Translations under genes and position numbers: made by a program
Part shown: piece by piece, positions 45,284 through 45,330 of the stretch
Position numbering within the stretch: the first letter of the stretch is position 1
Layout: every line of letters begins with the position of its first letter
Assembly (NCBI GenBank): GCA_013215375.1
Contig: JABSRB010000009.1
Coordinates: forward strand, 1-45,330
Reading direction: 5' to 3'
Length of the DNA: 45,330 bases
Origin: Oceanospirillaceae bacterium
Lineage (GTDB): Bacteria > Pseudomonadota > Gammaproteobacteria > Pseudomonadales > Balneatricaceae
Notes under the pieces: generated by a model
Database searches by the model: none
What the model was told of the DNA's origin: nothing
The model's input: the letters and a program-made list of their open reading frames with translations, nothing else

Positions 45284-45330
45284 CTTTTTTTTTTTGGGGG
45301 GGGGGGGTGTGTTTTGTTGGGGGTTTTTTT
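45284..45330. other. Homopolymer run at the contig end, probable sequencing or assembly artefact
   Basis: Twelve T residues are followed by 12 G residues, then T/G-only sequence to the last base. This composition occurs nowhere else in the window and carries no coding or regulatory signal. Confidence 0.8.

Overview
The window looks like chromosomal DNA of a heterotrophic, probably aquatic gammaproteobacterium with moderate to low GC, broadly Pseudomonas/Cellvibrionales-like. The grounds are a long Pseudomonas-type isocitrate lyase, the divergent rluC/rne pair, a two-domain CinA, CysB, RraA, TrmJ, RoxA, an RND efflux operon and a complete alpha-glucoside (agl) ABC-transport operon. No rRNA, tRNA, CRISPR array or intact transposase was seen. 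The last 50 bases are homopolymer runs typical of a contig end.

Layout. 1-1.4 kb: AT-rich diverged tandem repeats and a 3' remnant of umuC. 1.4-5.5 kb: aceA with its own promoter and terminator, an untracked 47-residue membrane ORF, a FAH-family enzyme, and cinA on the minus strand. 5.7-11.6 kb: tripartite efflux operon in the order outer-membrane lipoprotein, adaptor, RND pump, closed by a strong terminator. 11.7-13.1 kb: pabB. 13.2-22.5 kb: carbohydrate locus, with minus-strand aglE-F-G-A-K (binding protein, two permeases, GH13 alpha-glucosidase, ATPase), a divergent LacI-type regulator with two palindromic operators in the shared intergenic region, then a GH1 beta-glucosidase. 22.5-27 kb: signalling and housekeeping genes (PAS plus degenerate GGDEF protein, SppA peptidase, HAD phosphatase, degenerate EAL-HDOD protein). 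27.2-30.8 kb: an orphan VgrG and a decayed enoyl-CoA hydratase gene interrupted by a dispersed repeat. 30.9-34.6 kb: yghU, rraA, a threonine aldolase and cysB, with a two-phase heptanucleotide repeat. 34.9-41 kb: a KfrA-like coiled-coil protein behind rluC, a long leader, and rne. 41.2-45.2 kb: trmJ-roxA, a catalytically dead exonuclease-fold protein, and a secreted DNA/RNA endonuclease.

How it works together. The agl genes form one regulated module: uptake, cytoplasmic hydrolysis and LacI control, with stem-loops between cistrons that could set expression ratios. RNase E, its protein inhibitor RraA and two RNA-modification genes (rluC, trmJ) lie within 11 kb. HAD and sppA normally lie beside rluC/rne in pseudomonads; here they are about 10 kb away, with accessory and decaying DNA between. 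The most unusual items are a modular intergenic repeat family (two long copies, one short copy, one possible core), one copy of which sits inside a pseudogene; the KfrA-like protein encoded with rluC; the heptamer array; and the pseudoenzyme at 43.2-43.8 kb.
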